Of a stretch of 64,000 nucleotides of DNA, positions 21,093 through 34,438 are shown piece after piece. A model generated the notes under the pieces. It was not told the DNA's origin. It ran no database searches and saw only the letters and a program-made list of their open reading frames with translations. A program made the position numbers and the translations under genes. Within the stretch, counting starts at the first letter, position 1. The number at the start of each line of letters is the position of its first letter. Source of the DNA: Sabethes cyaneus (Eukaryota > Arthropoda > Insecta > Diptera > Culicidae); the NCBI RefSeq assembly GCF_943734655.1, contig NC_071354.1, positions 199,762,911 to 199,826,910 on the forward strand, read 5' to 3'.

Positions 21093-23204
21093 CTGTTGAA
21101 GAGGAAAAAAGAGAAAAAATAGAAGGGAAATTAGTGCACAGATATGACAATTGAAATTCTACTCCGATGTTTACAAGTGATGGAAGTGATTTTCGTCGAA
21201 AAAGCTCAATTTTCAATATTACGATTCCTGTTCAAAAAGTCAATAAATAAGCTGGAAACAACTGAACAGCTTTGATCGCGTTATTGCTGAAGCAATTAAA
21301 ATTGTCTCTGTTTGTACCTGTCCATGCCGTCACAGCTTGTTTTTTCTCTTCCTTGGCTGCAAATCAAATCATCGGACATACACGGTAAAATGAAGCAAAA
21401 TGCTCTGTGTACCGAAGGTATGTTTTCCTGCCAGCCGGCGATGTCATGCGAAATTGAAAACTAATATGCAGCTGTCATCAAACATATCCATATCAAATGT
21501 TCCGCACACTTCGATTGAAGTTAGTGACTGACTGTCTGCCTATCTGTTGCAGATGGTTCCCTAGAGGCATAAATTTCGGGAAGACTATTCAAACGGTAGG
21601 TATGGCATGCAATTGTTTGTTTCCGTTCCATGACATGCCTGCCTACATGATAGCCACGCAGGTTTGATCGTTGACAGTTATGGGAAAACTTTTTCATTAA
21701 TTTAGGTTAAACTTAAAATATTTGATTACAAAATCGAAATCGACGAAATGAGATTTTATATTTGATATCATGGCGAATATTCGATTTGTGTAAAGTTCAA
21801 AGAGATGCTATGACCTATGACAATGACGTAAAATCGTTCGATATTTGTTCGTTGAAAATCAAGTCGAACGATAAGTGCAATATTGCCTCCCGTAGCTCTT
21901 CAATTTGCACTGCAATTGCAGAACTTTTGTTACGCCTGTAAATAACAAGAAAATTCTTTTCCGGCTGTTTTCAATTTTGAGATCATTTTATAAAAATCAT
22001 TTTCTCCTGCTGTGGATTTTTCATTAGATCCTGGCTTTATTGCCGGTGAATACAGCATAGTGCCGAAGGTCGACGGATTGTATTAAGCGTAATTGGGATT
22101 GCATTTCCGTCCTAGAATACCATTGGCAGTTTGAAGCCATTTCAAAACCAGCAGCGTTGATATGCTCTCATTTTATTTATGCAGCAAACATCTACCGACT
22201 TGACTGTGAAGCCCACTATGCATTGGACAAGAGAAGCTAGCAAGCTTAACCGAAGAAGACAGCAATGGCAATTAACAACCGTCGGTAAATCTATGTCCAA
22301 TGGAAAGCTCTCAGTTAGACGCTTGTAGTAACCTCGAGCCATTCGATAGAACGAAAATGTCAGGCCACATCGAATCAGCCCGCGAACTTTCCGCTTCGTC
22401 TGAGCATCCATTGTATCCATTGTTATCGAACGCTACGCGTCCTGTTCGAAATTTACTGTTTCGCTGTCTGTTTCACGCCATCGCATCGCTTTAAATTTTC
22501 AAAACCTTGCCTTTACTGTTCGTGAACCATCACCGGAACTATTGCAGCCACAGAATCTAGTTCAAAGACATCTATTTGTACGTTGAGCGCACAATAGGAG
22601 CTGAACTTTCGTAGTCCAAAAGTACAGTAGAATAGTAGAGTGAAATAGTTCAGCATGGCGTAGCATATATTAATTGCCTGTTGTTGCATTTCGTAAAGTT
22701 GTAAAGTGAATCAATCTAATTGTGCTCGTTTGTCGTTTGGCTTTGTCCGATACAGTAGCTAGATCCCAATTGAAAGATTCCCTTCGGGCTGGAAATAGAC
22801 AACCAAATATTCCCGTTCGTGACATCTTAGCGGGTTTAGATCTTTCCCATATGTACCTTATTTACACCTTCCTCAAAAAAATTCGCTTTTCCTATGTATG
22901 GTTTCGTGCTGCTTCGTCGTAATTGTCTATTCCCGTTGTATCCAACAGAAATTATTACAAATATCAAGATCATTTAAGGTACACAATATAGAATTAATTA
23001 TTGCCTAAAATTTTCGTGTGACGAACAAGAAACTGACTTACAGTTAACTCACAGTTAACTCACAGTACAGTTAAGTCACTAATTAACTAGTTGAATATGT
23101 CAGCAGTGCAAGCTTATTCATTAAAATAGAAGATTTAACTGTAATTAGACAAAAAATATTTTCATAAACCGTGAGGTTACCAATTTGGCATCATTTTCAT
23201 TTCC
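21093..23204. other. Probable upstream intron of the host gene
   Basis: Immediately upstream of the acceptor at 21,093 on the minus strand, so presumably intronic, at least in part. Open frames at 22,142-22,494 on both strands lack convincing splice sites. A small tandem motif CACAGTTAACT lies at 23,038-23,070. No transposon was recognised. Confidence 0.4.
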
Positions 23205-24060
23205 TGCTTCCTCGTGGTACCAGCTGGAATACGAACAACCTTAGCGGGGATTGGATAACTAACCCCGGTGGAAACCAAGCTCGTACCAACAGAAAAAGAC
23301 GCGAAGTGTTGTCTCGACACTATAAGATGGCAGCCCCACCACGAGACTCGGTAGCGTGGCCCTAATACAGCAACCTATCTAAATCTAACACATTCGGCAT
23401 GGACGAAGGCGACGAAATAAGGACATGGAATGGAAACTTGGTACTTGGAACTGCAGATCGTTAGTTTTCGTGTGTGGCGACAGGGTGCTGCTCGATCAGC
23501 TAGAACCCCGTTCGGGATTGTGGTACTGCAGGAGATCTATCGCAAAGGCAAGAAGGTGTGAAGCATCCGTGACAGCAAAGCCCAATTTTTCCAGAGTGGT
23601 GAAGCGACCAACGAGCTTGTAGCAGGCTTCGTAATGGTGAGCAGAATGCTGCATCACGTAATAGACTAGAAAGCGATCAACGAGAGTATGTGCATGTTGA
23701 GAATAAAAGACCCTTTCTTCAACTACACCATCAAAAACGTCACTGGCCAGACTACACCATCACTGTCCACACGAAGGTAGACCCGACGACGACCAGGAAG
23801 CATTCTATGCGCAGTTGGTAACGTAGGATTGTTGCTCACTACGGGACATCAAAATCGTCATTGAGGATATGAGCTCATAGCCTGCATATCGACACGAACG
23901 ATAACGGTCAGCGATGCATCAACTTTGCAGCTTCCGGTGGCGTGGTGAACAGAAGCACTTTCTTTACCCGCAAAGATATCCACAAAGTCACCTGGAGATC
24001 ACCTGACTAACGAACCTTGAACCGGTTTTCGTCGGTTTTCCTCGAACATCACCAACGTTC
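23205..24060 (+). pseudogene. RTE-like 5' region and endonuclease fragment (family B)
   Basis: This begins with a 5' UTR containing AAGATGGCAGCCCCA (about 23,325). The same words occur in the 5' UTR of the 24,357-27,562 element. A start MEWKLGTWNCRS follows (23,425-23,460), the usual APE-endonuclease N-terminus. Further on, DTNDNGQRCINFAASGG and FFTRKDIHKVTWRSPD are recognisable (about 23,890-24,000). Stops and frameshifts are frequent. It ends at about 24,060 against a Jockey-like fragment. The sequence GACGAAATAAGGACATGGAA matches the 5' coding start of the element at 18,797 (opposite strand), so both belong to one family. Confidence 0.7.
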
Positions 24061-24079
24061 CATTACCTAGTAATACTTG

Positions 24080-24356
24080 TGGATTTGGACTTGTGCATTT
24101 AGTCCATATACAAGTACTTTTCAGTGGCTAAGTATGAAGGAAATGTCATCTAAGGGTCAAATAAAAAGAAGTGGCCCAAGTTGGAACCTTGGGGAACCCC
24201 AGAGGTGACTTGAATATGGTCAGAGAGAGCATTTTGAAAGCGAACAATTTGTTTGCGTTCCGTTAGATATGACTGAAACCATTTCAAGATTTTCGGTCCT
24301 ATTCAAATTTTTGCTAATTTGAAGATTAATAACGGTATGTCTATTCTGGCAAATAC
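24080..24356 (-). pseudogene. Jockey-like RT fragment, downstream half
   Basis: The minus strand encodes RIDIPLLIFKLAKI, then ILKWFQSYLTERKQIVRFQN and SGVPQGSNLGPLLFI (about 24,160-24,330). These are the region from RT motif A to motif B of a Jockey-type non-LTR element. The upstream end is interrupted exactly at the target site of the RTE-like insertion (24,344-24,356), and the fragment continues past it at 27,563. Confidence 0.75.
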
Positions 24357-27300
24357 TTACTTACTTACTTATGTGTCCATGTCCGCCGGTCCGGCAGAAC
24401 AAAGGGATGAAATCAGAGATCTCCACTGCTGACGGTTACCCGCCATGGCTTTTACCTGTCGCCAGGACAGGTTCTCGTCTACAGCCCGGATGTCGTTGGC
24501 TAAGCTCCGTCGCCATGAGCCTCTGGGTCTGCCTCTTCTACGCTGTCCTTGTGGATTCCAGTCGAGTGCTGCTCTGCAAACCTCGTTCGCTCCTTTCCTC
24601 AAGGTGTGTCCGATCCACTTTCACCTACGTTCACGAATTTCTGTGGCTATCGGCCGTTGATGACACCGACGATGGAGTTCCTCATTGGATATCCAATTAT
24701 CAGGCCACCAGGCACGAATAATATATCGCAGGCACCGGTTAATGAATACCTGCAGTTTTTGCGTTGTCTCCGCTGAGACGCACCACGTTTCGCAGGCATA
24801 CAGCAGTACGGATTTAACGTTTGAATTAAAGATTCGGGTTTTCGTACGTAGAGTGATCTGGTTTGAGCGCCAAATGTTTCGCAGACCTGCAAAGGCACCC
24901 CTGGCCTTCCTGATCCGTGTGGCTATATCAGTCTTGGTACCACCATCGGGCGTTGTTTGGCTACCAAGATATTGAAAGGTGGCTACCTGCTCAACTTGTT
25001 GCCCCGCTACTGTAAAGTTGGTGGAATTGTCAGTGTTCACTACCTGCTGCCTGGGAGCTCTCGGAGAGGTCGTCTAACTTGCTCTGCATATCGTTTCGGC
25101 GTTGTGCGAGCAAGACAATGTCGTCGGCTAGGTCGAGGTCATTTAGCTGCTCCATCGTTAGAGGATTCCAAAGCAATCCTCGATTTGGTCTACTGTCAAT
25201 TGCTCCAACTAATATCTCATCCATAACGATGAGAAACAGAAGCGGTGATAAAATACAGCCCTGTCTCACGCCAGCAGTAACCCTTATGGGGTCGGACAAG
25301 ACGCCGTCGTGCAAAACCTTGCACGAGAACGCCTCGTACTGAGCCTCGATGAGATGGACTAGCTTATCTGGAACTCCTCTACGCCTAAGTGCGCCCCAGA
25401 TGTTTTCGTGATTGAGTCGGTCGAACGCCTTTTCGAAGTCAACGAACACCAGCAGAAGAGAGTCCTGGAATGCGTTGATCTGCTCCAATATAATAAGGAG
25501 CGTTGTGATATGATCTACACACGATCGGCCAGCACGGAATCCAGCTTGCTGCCGCCGGAGAGTAGCGTCGATCTTCTCCTGGATCCGGTTGAGGATTACC
25601 TTACAGAGTACTTTGAGAGTATTACAGAGCAACGTGATGCCACGCCAGTTACCGCATTCCGTTAGGTCTCCTTTCTTAGGGACTTTGACCAATATGCCCT
25701 GCATCCAGTCCACCGGAAAAGTTGCGGTTTCCCAAATATTGCTGAAAAGCTGATGCATCATCTGGGCTGACAAAGATGGGTCAGCTTTGAGCATTTCGGC
25801 TGAAATACGATCTATCCCTGGCGCTCTATTGGATTTCATACTCTTGATGGCTGCTACAATTTCATCCAGCGATGGCGCCTCCGAGTTCACGCGATTTATT
25901 CGACGAACTGTAGGCGTCGTACGCTGCTGGTTTTGTTGGTCTCTGACATTTGAAACTCGGAAGAGTTGTTCAAAATGTTCAGTCCATCGCTTAAGCTGTT
26001 CTGTACGGTCAGTCAATAGCTGACCAGCTCTATCCTTTAGCGGCATCTTTGTATTCATCCTGGCACCACTAAGGCGGCGAGAAATATCGTACAACAAACG
26101 GATATCACCATTGGCGGCGGCGGTTTCTCCTTGTTCGGCTAGGGAGTTAGTCCAGGCTCTCTTGTCCCGCCTACAAGCACGTTTAACAGCCCTCTCCAGT
26201 TCGGCGTATCGTTGACGGGCAGCTGTCTTAGCCGATCTGGTCCGCGCTCGCTCAATGCCGGCTTTCGCCTCTCTCCGCTCGTCGATCTTCCTCCAAGTTT
26301 CATCCGAAATCCACTCCCTCCGCCCACTGCGCGCTTTGCCGAGGGTTTCATCACTGGTCGTGATGAAGGCGTTCTTGATGCCGGTCCATTGCTCTCCAAC
26401 GGTTCCACCAGGTGGCAACTCCGAGGCTCGAGATTCAAGTTGTTCAACAAAGGCCCTTTTCACCAAAGGATTCTCCAATCGGCGGACGTCGTAGCGGCAC
26501 CCAACTTTCTCCTCCCGTCGTTGGACACGTGCGACGCGCAGACGTATCTCAGCGGTAACAAGATGATGGTCGGATGCAATGTCGGCGCTGCGTTTGTTGC
26601 GTACATCAAGAAGGCTCCTTCTCCATTTCCGGCTGATGCAGATGTGGTCGATTTGGTTTTCTGTTCGGCCGTCGCGGGAAACCCACGTGACTTTATGTAC
26701 TGGTCTATGGGGGAAGAACGATCCACCAATGACCATGTCGTTATTCGTAATTCTGTAAACAGCTCCCCGTTTTCGCTCATCTCTCCTAGGCCATGGCGTC
26801 CCATGACGCGTTCAAGGTCCGCGTTGTTTGAGCCAATCTTCGCGTTGAAGTCGCCCATGTGAATTTGGATGTCCCCCTTCGGGATTTTCTCAACCACGCT
26901 GTTCAGCTGGCTGTAAAAGCTCTCTTTCTCCTGCAGGTCGGCAGCATCTGTTGGCGCATAGCACTGGATTGCCGTAAAGTTCCTAACCCGTGTTCTAAAT
27001 CTGGCAACGATTATTCGCTCATTTATTGGTTCCCACTTCATCAGGGCCGCATGTGCCCCTGGGCTCAGTAGGAATCCAACTCCTCTTTCTCGAGTAGCAT
27101 TTTCATCTCGTATGCCAGAGTAGAGCAAGACTTGCCCGGATGATGTCCTGTGTTCGCCAGTACCCGGCCAGCGGACCTCGCTCAGCCCCAGGATTTCAAG
27201 CTTCAGGCGGCTAGCTTCCCTTGCAAGTTGAGCCAGCTTGCCCTGCTGGGCAAGGGTCAGTATATTCCATGTTCCGATTCGTGTCCGTGTTTTCATGCCA

Positions 27301-27562
27301 AAGGTCGTTGCCAATAATCCGGAGAGATTTCTTCTTTCATTTTCGGTAACTTTTTGTGTGTTCTGGTACAGTAGGCTGTTAACCTAAGGTCCTTATCCCG
27401 CTGATGGGGCTGCCATCTTAATGTGGGCGGGAGCCACTGTGCCCCCTTTCCTGTTAGCATACGACAACCGAAGTTGCGTACCCCAGCCGGCACCTCGTGG
27501 AGGTAGGAATAGGAGTTAATGAACAGAGGTTATGGAATGCACATGTTCACCCTTTGCCAGCC
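24357..27562 (-). mobile_element. Nearly full-length RTE-like element (family C) with TSD
   Basis: A 3,206-bp element flanked by perfect 13-bp direct repeats TTCTGGCAAATAC at 24,344-24,356 and 27,563-27,575. On the minus strand it runs 5' UTR (27,562-27,315), APE endonuclease, RT, C-terminal domain, then a (TAAG)n tail at 24,357-24,371. Length, single ORF and simple-repeat tail fit the RTE clade. It lies inside a Jockey-like fragment. Two frameshifts (near 26,745 and 25,040) and one nonsense codon (24,619-24,621) disable it, so it is relatively young but dead. Confidence 0.9.
24369..27314 (-). pseudogene. RTE-like endonuclease-reverse transcriptase (family C)
   Basis: The start at 27,314 is followed by the endonuclease opening IGTWNILTLAQQG. 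GDFNAKIG (about residue 152) and, after a frameshift near 26,745, SDHHLV supply catalytic residues of the APE fold. A long linker leads to RT: NRAPGIDRISAEML, motif A FVDFEKAFD, then VRQGCILSPLLF. The catalytic box reads LADD where FADD or YADD is usual; both Asp are kept. A second frameshift near 25,040 and a TGA at 24,619-24,621 (in ERR*KWIGH, probably TGG originally) break the C-terminal domain. The final stop codon, TAA at 24,369-24,371, is the first TAAG unit of the 3' tail. The protein would nick target DNA and prime reverse transcription of its own RNA. It is inactive as it stands. Confidence 0.88.
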
Positions 27563-27640
27563 TTCTGGCAAATACCTGTCCGTGTAAATAGGTTCTAGGG
27601 TAAGGAACGAGTTAAGCAGTGTCACCTATTTTAATCAGTT
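27563..27640 (-). pseudogene. Jockey-like RT fragment, upstream half
   Basis: The minus strand encodes a VTxLLNSFL..IYTD segment. This corresponds to the stretch just before RT motif A in Jockey-type elements, and it is continuous with 24,080-24,356 once the RTE-like insertion and one copy of its 13-bp duplication are removed. The match is short and frameshifted. Confidence 0.5.
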
Positions 27641-30600
27641 GAAAATAAATGGGCCAAAAAGGCACTTTTTTATTCATATTTTCATAATCTTTTTATAGGA
27701 ACATCTTCACAAATCACTTAACCATACATTCAATTCACACAAACACAATTTGCTGGGTTTCCGACAAGAAATATGATGAATTAAAAATTGTTGTCCAAAA
27801 ACGTACATTTTTCAGCTGCTGAAGGCAATCGCCACCTCGCTACTAACCAATCCATGACAGTTTTCAGCACTGATTACAACTACTCTAAAAGTCAAGCACT
27901 CAATTGTCACATATTATTCACTATCTTTTTTCTATTATCTAAGGCCTTGTCACTAGTCGAAAGTTTTATTATTTTATAACAAAACTGAAAATAAATTCTG
28001 AATTGATGGAACCTGTTCACCAGTAACAGCAGCTGCAGCATAACTGATGAACTATCGTGTTGCCAAGACACTGTTTCGGTTCTGGAAATAATAATTATAG
28101 GTTCGAAATTAACTGAAACCTCCAATGGTGAAAACGTGGTTCAATACTTTCAAGAGAAATGCATGTTCATAATTAATTTTTTTGTATTGAAAACAACAAA
28201 AAAGACAGCTTTTTCAATAATTTTCGAAGCTTTTCTCAGTGATTTAATGAAGCAACGATGTGTTTCAATGTTATTTGCTTTGACAACACTGTTCTAAAGT
28301 TAGACCGTGTGCGCTTCTATGTTTGCCTCTTTTGTTCTCCCACCATCCTTATGAACAGCGATCGAGAGGTCAAACTCGCTGTTTCCCATAAGAACTCTAT
28401 AGAATGAAAGAGACGACGAATACCGTTTGCCGAACGGTGCGGTGAGTGTATGCCCCGATAAACAATTTAGACAGATTGCATTTTACGCATCTACCGACCA
28501 AAAATATCAAATCTATTAATGCAGATGCCGATTAGTAGGTCGCGGATAGGAATGCAAACTTACTGAATAGGGGGAAAAGTTCGAGGAATTTTTTATGGGG
28601 GCGTATAAAAATTCAGATTTTAGGACTGCTGCAAAAGTGTCTTCTAATGGTAACAGCTTGAAGAACTAAAGATAGCAAGAAGATTGGTATGCTGATATCC
28701 CCCACTTTGTTAGTCAACCTGTCGCTTGTAATTAGATAAAACAATCAGTGACCCGCTTAAACTGCCTAAAACCGGTTCTTTACCCTACGTAGTTGCCATT
28801 GTCTATTACATTCAGAGTAAAAGATACAAATACTAGAAGATTTGAGGCGGCCTTTAATCTTGTAATTCTGTGTTTCACTTGCTAAAAAACAGGTTGAGTT
28901 TTTTTTTTAAATATTTCATAACTCACTAAATATGCATCCTAGTGATAAATAATTTACAGAGCGAATGTGTATTTTGATATACTGAATAACTTTGAACAAC
29001 ATTTGAAAACCACAAAAAAATCGTATGCTATGTTATTGAGCAGAATGGACTTTTTTAAATGGAGCATTAGGCTCTTTTCAATTATTAAATATTTCGTAAC
29101 CAATAAGAGATAGATAGTTGCTACATTCAGCAAAGTTGCTCATTTTAGTGTATTTTACAACCTTTCCGAAGAAAATTTTTTTTTGAAGCATTTAAAAAAC
29201 CAATGTTGATGTCATTCTAATTGGTGGATTCACGGTCACCCTGATGCACTATATTTCATTAATAAACTTCTCCAAAAATGCCACCCTTGAAAAATTACGC
29301 ATGCTTTGAGTAATAGCTAATAATCGCCTAGACACTATAGTACTCGACGGGGTTGTCCCATTGCCCGAGGAGATGTGCAATCAGCAACTAATCTAGGATT
29401 TTTATTTTTTTAACAAACACGAACAATCTCCCACAGATTGGTTATTGGTTCCAATACGAGAAAGTCGATTACACGTGGATCCGACGCGTCGCGTGCGATG
29501 ACCTATAAATCTTATGCTTCTTTCAATGTGTCTTTCCTCAGCAAAGGAGTTATTTATTTCTGCACCATTAGACTATGCTATTTCATTTTTTCTGGTAATT
29601 TAAATTAACTGCCACTGTACTATTTCCGTAGATTAACTCTGGTACGGGGCCAAAAAGTTTCGATGGACTTCGGGCAATTAGAAGGATTTATCTCTATAGA
29701 CACGAGTGATACTCTTTGCATTGGCTTCATACCAAGCTGCTGCCTGGTCGTGCTAGCGAATCTAGTTGCATTGAAGGTAGGAATTTGGTCGAACCAGTAA
29801 CAAGCCGGCATATTGTAAAATTATGGCCAACAAGCGTGCACTAATTTAGTCACGAACGAATTGTTGTTGTTGATTTATATTACCTTCACAGTTGTGGCCT
29901 TTTGCAAGTGAAAGCACCGACTTAGCCAAAACATTCACGTTTGGCCAATTTCATTAATCGATAATTTTCTTAGCAAAACAGTACATCATTTCAAAAATTT
30001 TAGTAAGACAAAAAATCTTCGCTTTACGGTAGTTTTACTTTCGGTCTGTGTTCTAATTCTAAGGAAAGGAGATAAAAACAATGTTGCTAACGTGTTTAGT
30101 GTTTCAGATTTGTGGTCTGACGAATCCGATTATGGAACTTAATATTGACGATTTGCTACTGCATCACAGCATCACATGATGGTTGTCATCGCACAAAGAA
30201 CCATGCTGTTGACACGTTTCATAGACGGGAACTTTTTGCCTCCTCAGTTGAGAGATGAGTTTTCCCTCGTGTAAGAGCGAGCTGCCTAGGTGTTTCAATG
30301 CACTTCGTCTACCCATTTACCGTACACCCTACTGTGACGAAAATTGGTGGAAAAACATGCAAGAAGGCTCACATTTCTGTTTTTCTTTATTCTCGTGTTA
30401 TCAGGGTTGAGAGAGTGTACGAACAAATACACACCTGTTATGGCAATATATTTGGAAGTTGGAAAATGAGTAGAAACTATTTTGGTCGGAAAAAAGTCGA
30501 AACCAATTTCAAACTTTGATTACATTTATCACCAACATTCTACGTAACGATACCGGTTTCAATTACTTACGGAGCTTAGCACTCGATAATTGGCAATAGC

Positions 30601-33600
30601 ACATATGCGGCTGAGGTTTTATTTGTCAAGCACATTTATTCACCGGAAAGTTAAATGTAAATTTCGAATTTTAGATCTGTCAAGGATGAGACGGTACATA
30701 TTCGTTAGTTGTTTAAAATAGTGTATAATATTTATGACATTCACAGTTCAGATTTGGCAAAAAATTATAATTAACCTGTAACCCAACCCTGCAAGCAACG
30801 TCGGGTAGTACACATTGGAATATATGCATAAAAGATTCTTCCCATGGATTCTTCCGAACCAGCTGGTTCGTAGTTTAATTAAAGCAAAATACCGGTACGA
30901 TCTTAGCTACCAGCATGGCATAGATATGAATAACATTTTCTGGAATAACCGCCACAGAACAGGCATCGTTAAGCATCTTGACTATCACGAATATCAAGTC
31001 ACTGATTTTTGGTAGTTCGATTTTCTGCTTGAGAAGGAACATCCTTAAGGTTTGATAATTGATGCAATGCTATACATCAAATTCCTAGCTGGTCCTCCTC
31101 GCTTATGGCTGAAACTCGGAAAATAATTCATGCAACGGTGCTGAACTGGCTCATAGAACCCAGCGAAGCCAGGGCATCAGAGTCCACCGAGGGCAGCGAG
31201 CGTGACACCCAATTTTTCATTTCACTTCCTTTGCACTTTTCACTCAGTCCTTTCCATTACCGCAGAAAGCAATCAGAAAAAATGATAGTTAAAGCTGTTG
31301 ACTAGGTAGAAGTGATAAAATTTTACTTCTAAAAGCATCATAGCATTACATTCTTTATGTTCCGTTGTTTTAATTTAATATAAATGACGTAGTTTCTTTC
31401 GAGTTATTTTGTCACAAGAAGGTACTATCAGCGTCTTGATTTGAGAGAGTTTCAGATCCGCATCTTCATACATCTGATGCATCTGGAGGCGTTGTGAAAC
31501 TTCCAAACCAACCAAATTTTTGACAATGTGCCTGCTTTTTGCCAGATTTCCGTTCCCGTTCCGCCTCATTAAAAGTAATCAAATCTCATCTCATGTAAAA
31601 TTTTAAACTCGTTATGAGCAAAACTTAATGACCAAACGAAATGACGGCCAGATATTTTTATACTCGTTTGCCAGACTTTTGTAAAAACCTGTTGGCAACC
31701 CTGCTGTGTGTCTAGGCCTGTCTAGGCCAGCGTTTCTAGCCGCACTTCGTCGTTTGGTAGCCCGCAGAGGAAAATTAATGGAACTACATTCTGACAACGT
31801 GACTTCAAAGTACACCGAGCACCACATTTAGGCGGCCTGTTGGAGGCTGCAGTCAAATCCGTAAAGATATGCTCACACTACTGGCGCAGATAGAGATGTG
31901 GCTTGATTCTCGTTCACTGACTCCATTTGCCTGACGATCTGGCTGACCAAGACGCCCCGATCGAAGCAAGTTATAATCGGAGCCAATTATAGTGAAGAAG
32001 TAGGTTCGAATCCGGTTAAAACCGGTTAATCCGGTGACGGAATCTGCTCTATACTACTTTTAGCGTACAGTTCATAACTAAATATGAAAATTTTTACTTA
32101 TAAAATAGAAAAAATTCATACGTTTTACGTGCCTAGACTTTTTCGTATTCAACTTTCAATTAGCAATATTCGTATTTGTAATCGACACTATTTTTTTTTG
32201 CTTTGGTTATAGAATGGAAAGGACTGCTGCAGAAAAACCGTTGAAATGAAATGGCGTATTGAAGCTTGATTGGTGATTGAAGCAAAAACTCTAATTATGC
32301 ACTTCGGTTTACTGTTTCTGATGTTGACGTTTATTTTTTGTACTTCCTAGGCAATGTGAAACAATACAAGTACGAACAAATATTTGCACAACTGCCTACG
32401 CAGGAAGCACTAGCAGATCTGGTTAATTAACCTGTCTGGATAGTAACCGCAAGCAAAAATTAATCAGTTCGTGATTGATTGATTACATTAAACTGTACCT
32501 GCACAGCCAAACGAAATCCGCAGGAAAGCTAGAAAAATTCTTCTGTATATCCTATGAGATCAGATTACTTTCCAGAGTAATATTTTTAATTTTCTAATGG
32601 CTCTCGCTGGACGCAAAATCACGCGACTGGAAACAAATAATTTCCTGTAAATCCTGGGACCAAATTTAAACTACCTTCGAAAACGCACACTCATAACTGA
32701 AATCCTCTAAAACAAGACTAGAAGAAACATTAAAATTAAACACACACAACCTGCCAGCAAGCCCGCCAAAGCTCCAGGCAATTTCATACTTCTTTCGAAA
32801 AAAAAACAATCTTTCTTATGCTTCAAGTCTCATGTGTCAAACCAGGTGGCAGACGGCCGCAGCCGTTGCAGTTGGCAGCTGCACCTGTTTTTTTTTCTAG
32901 TTCATTCTAGATGCACTAGGCACCTACCAAGCTGGTACTATGCGAAGCGGTGGGGCGTTTCATTTACGTTCCAGACACCCGCTCGCTCGTTTGTCGCCCG
33001 ATTCCGTCCGTACCTAAAAAGGATTAATTCTTCAGTGAAACTCAAACTCGGCAGAGCTTGAGGGACTATAGGTATGAACTACAGAGTACCACACTACACA
33101 GAGTGTGTGTGTATGTGTTTAAAAGAGGGCTTATTCGGTTGAAACGCAGTGTAACTCAAATACCGCATAAATTTGGGCTGGCAACTGGGTCAAAGAATCT
33201 TTGCACCGCGGAAAATGCACGGAAATGTCATCATTCCAATTTACCGCGAATCGCAAGGTTGAATTTACTTTGTGCCTTGTTCTAGTGGGTGGGAGGGACA
33301 TACTTTTGGAAGGGGAATTGTTTGTCTATTCAAGTGAGGTAAGTAACTGAATTTGAAGAGGTTAGCAAACACAGGTAGTGTCTGAGTACTTTACGATGAC
33401 ATTGTTATTTTCGGTTTGTTTTCAAGAAATTGTTAAGTGTGTACGTTACCCCGGAGACATGTACCAATCAGGTTGAATGACTTAAAATTTGATAGAAGCA
33501 TTTGGTCATTTTATGTAACTCAAAATTTATCCTGTGTGTCGCAACAATTTATTATTCATGGATATGTAAAGTGGCCCCACCTGAAAACGAACAAAAAACT

Positions 33601-33959
33601 ATTCATTTCTTGTGTATTTCGTCCCGTGCTGGCTGGCTTCAAAGTTCATGATGTAGTAAAAAAAATTTGTTATTTGATTAGGTATCACAGAGACGGTCCC
33701 CGCTGGTCGTTTTGGTTTACTATGAACATTGCGGATTTTTTCATGTCAACAGATAAATTGTATTATTCTGACTCGAACAAATATTTCTCTCCGCGGAGTT
33801 TCTAGTTAGTTAAAAAATATTACTGGGAAATTTGTTAGTATGTTAGTTGATCAACAAAGATCCCAACCAACAAAATTTGAGCTTTATCTCAGACAGACAA
33901 AAACTTCGTGATTTTCTTATTAGAAAAGTTATTATCAAGGTACAAATCTTCCACACAAT
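27641..33959. other. 6.3 kb without a supported gene
   Basis: AT-rich sequence with scattered short open frames on both strands and no recognisable domain. At 28,890-29,250 the text (TTCATAACTCAC..., CAGCAAAGTTGCTC, GTGATTCACGGTCACCCTG-like end) resembles interior sequence of mosquito-type non-autonomous DNA elements, but I could not fix two ends. A small palindromic spot, GGTTAAAACCGGTTAATCCGG, lies at about 32,014-32,035. Intron of the minus-strand gene or intergenic DNA are both possible. Confidence 0.5.
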
Positions 33960-34438
33960 TGTGAGGAGCGTGCTGCTCGTGCTACGTGCTAAATGATAAT
34001 ATCTGGCGGACACTATCAAGAACCGATGGGGAAATTGGATCGGGACCCGAGCTGTCAGTCACAAGCCAGGATAAAGGAGGAGTGTTCAGAGTTGTTGCTC
34101 TGCGTGCAACTCCGGATGGCTCCGGGGTAAATTTATGGTGGATCCATCTGGAACTGCACATCGAGTCTCTTCCGCGGCAAATATTGTAAAAATCTTTTGC
34201 TCTCAATGTAGCAAGTAGTCTACGAGCATGCTACATTCTGAGCAAAGTGCGGAGGAGGACCCCAATCCTCGGTGTAACGCGACCCGTGCCTAGGGATGAT
34301 TGGGGGGGTCTAATAAAGTTTCACAAGGTCGAGGGAAGCCTGCATGGTACCAGAGCACCCTGTGCAGTAAATTGCTCCCTCTGTTCCAAGCTGGTAAAGA
34401 ATAGTTGATTTTCTCCCCAGCAGAGTACAACCATCGCC

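Noticed and set aside
28890..29260. Possible non-autonomous DNA element with a CAGGGTG-type end near 29,245 (minus)
   Set aside because: Only one end looks element-like; no matching opposite end or duplication could be found by eye.
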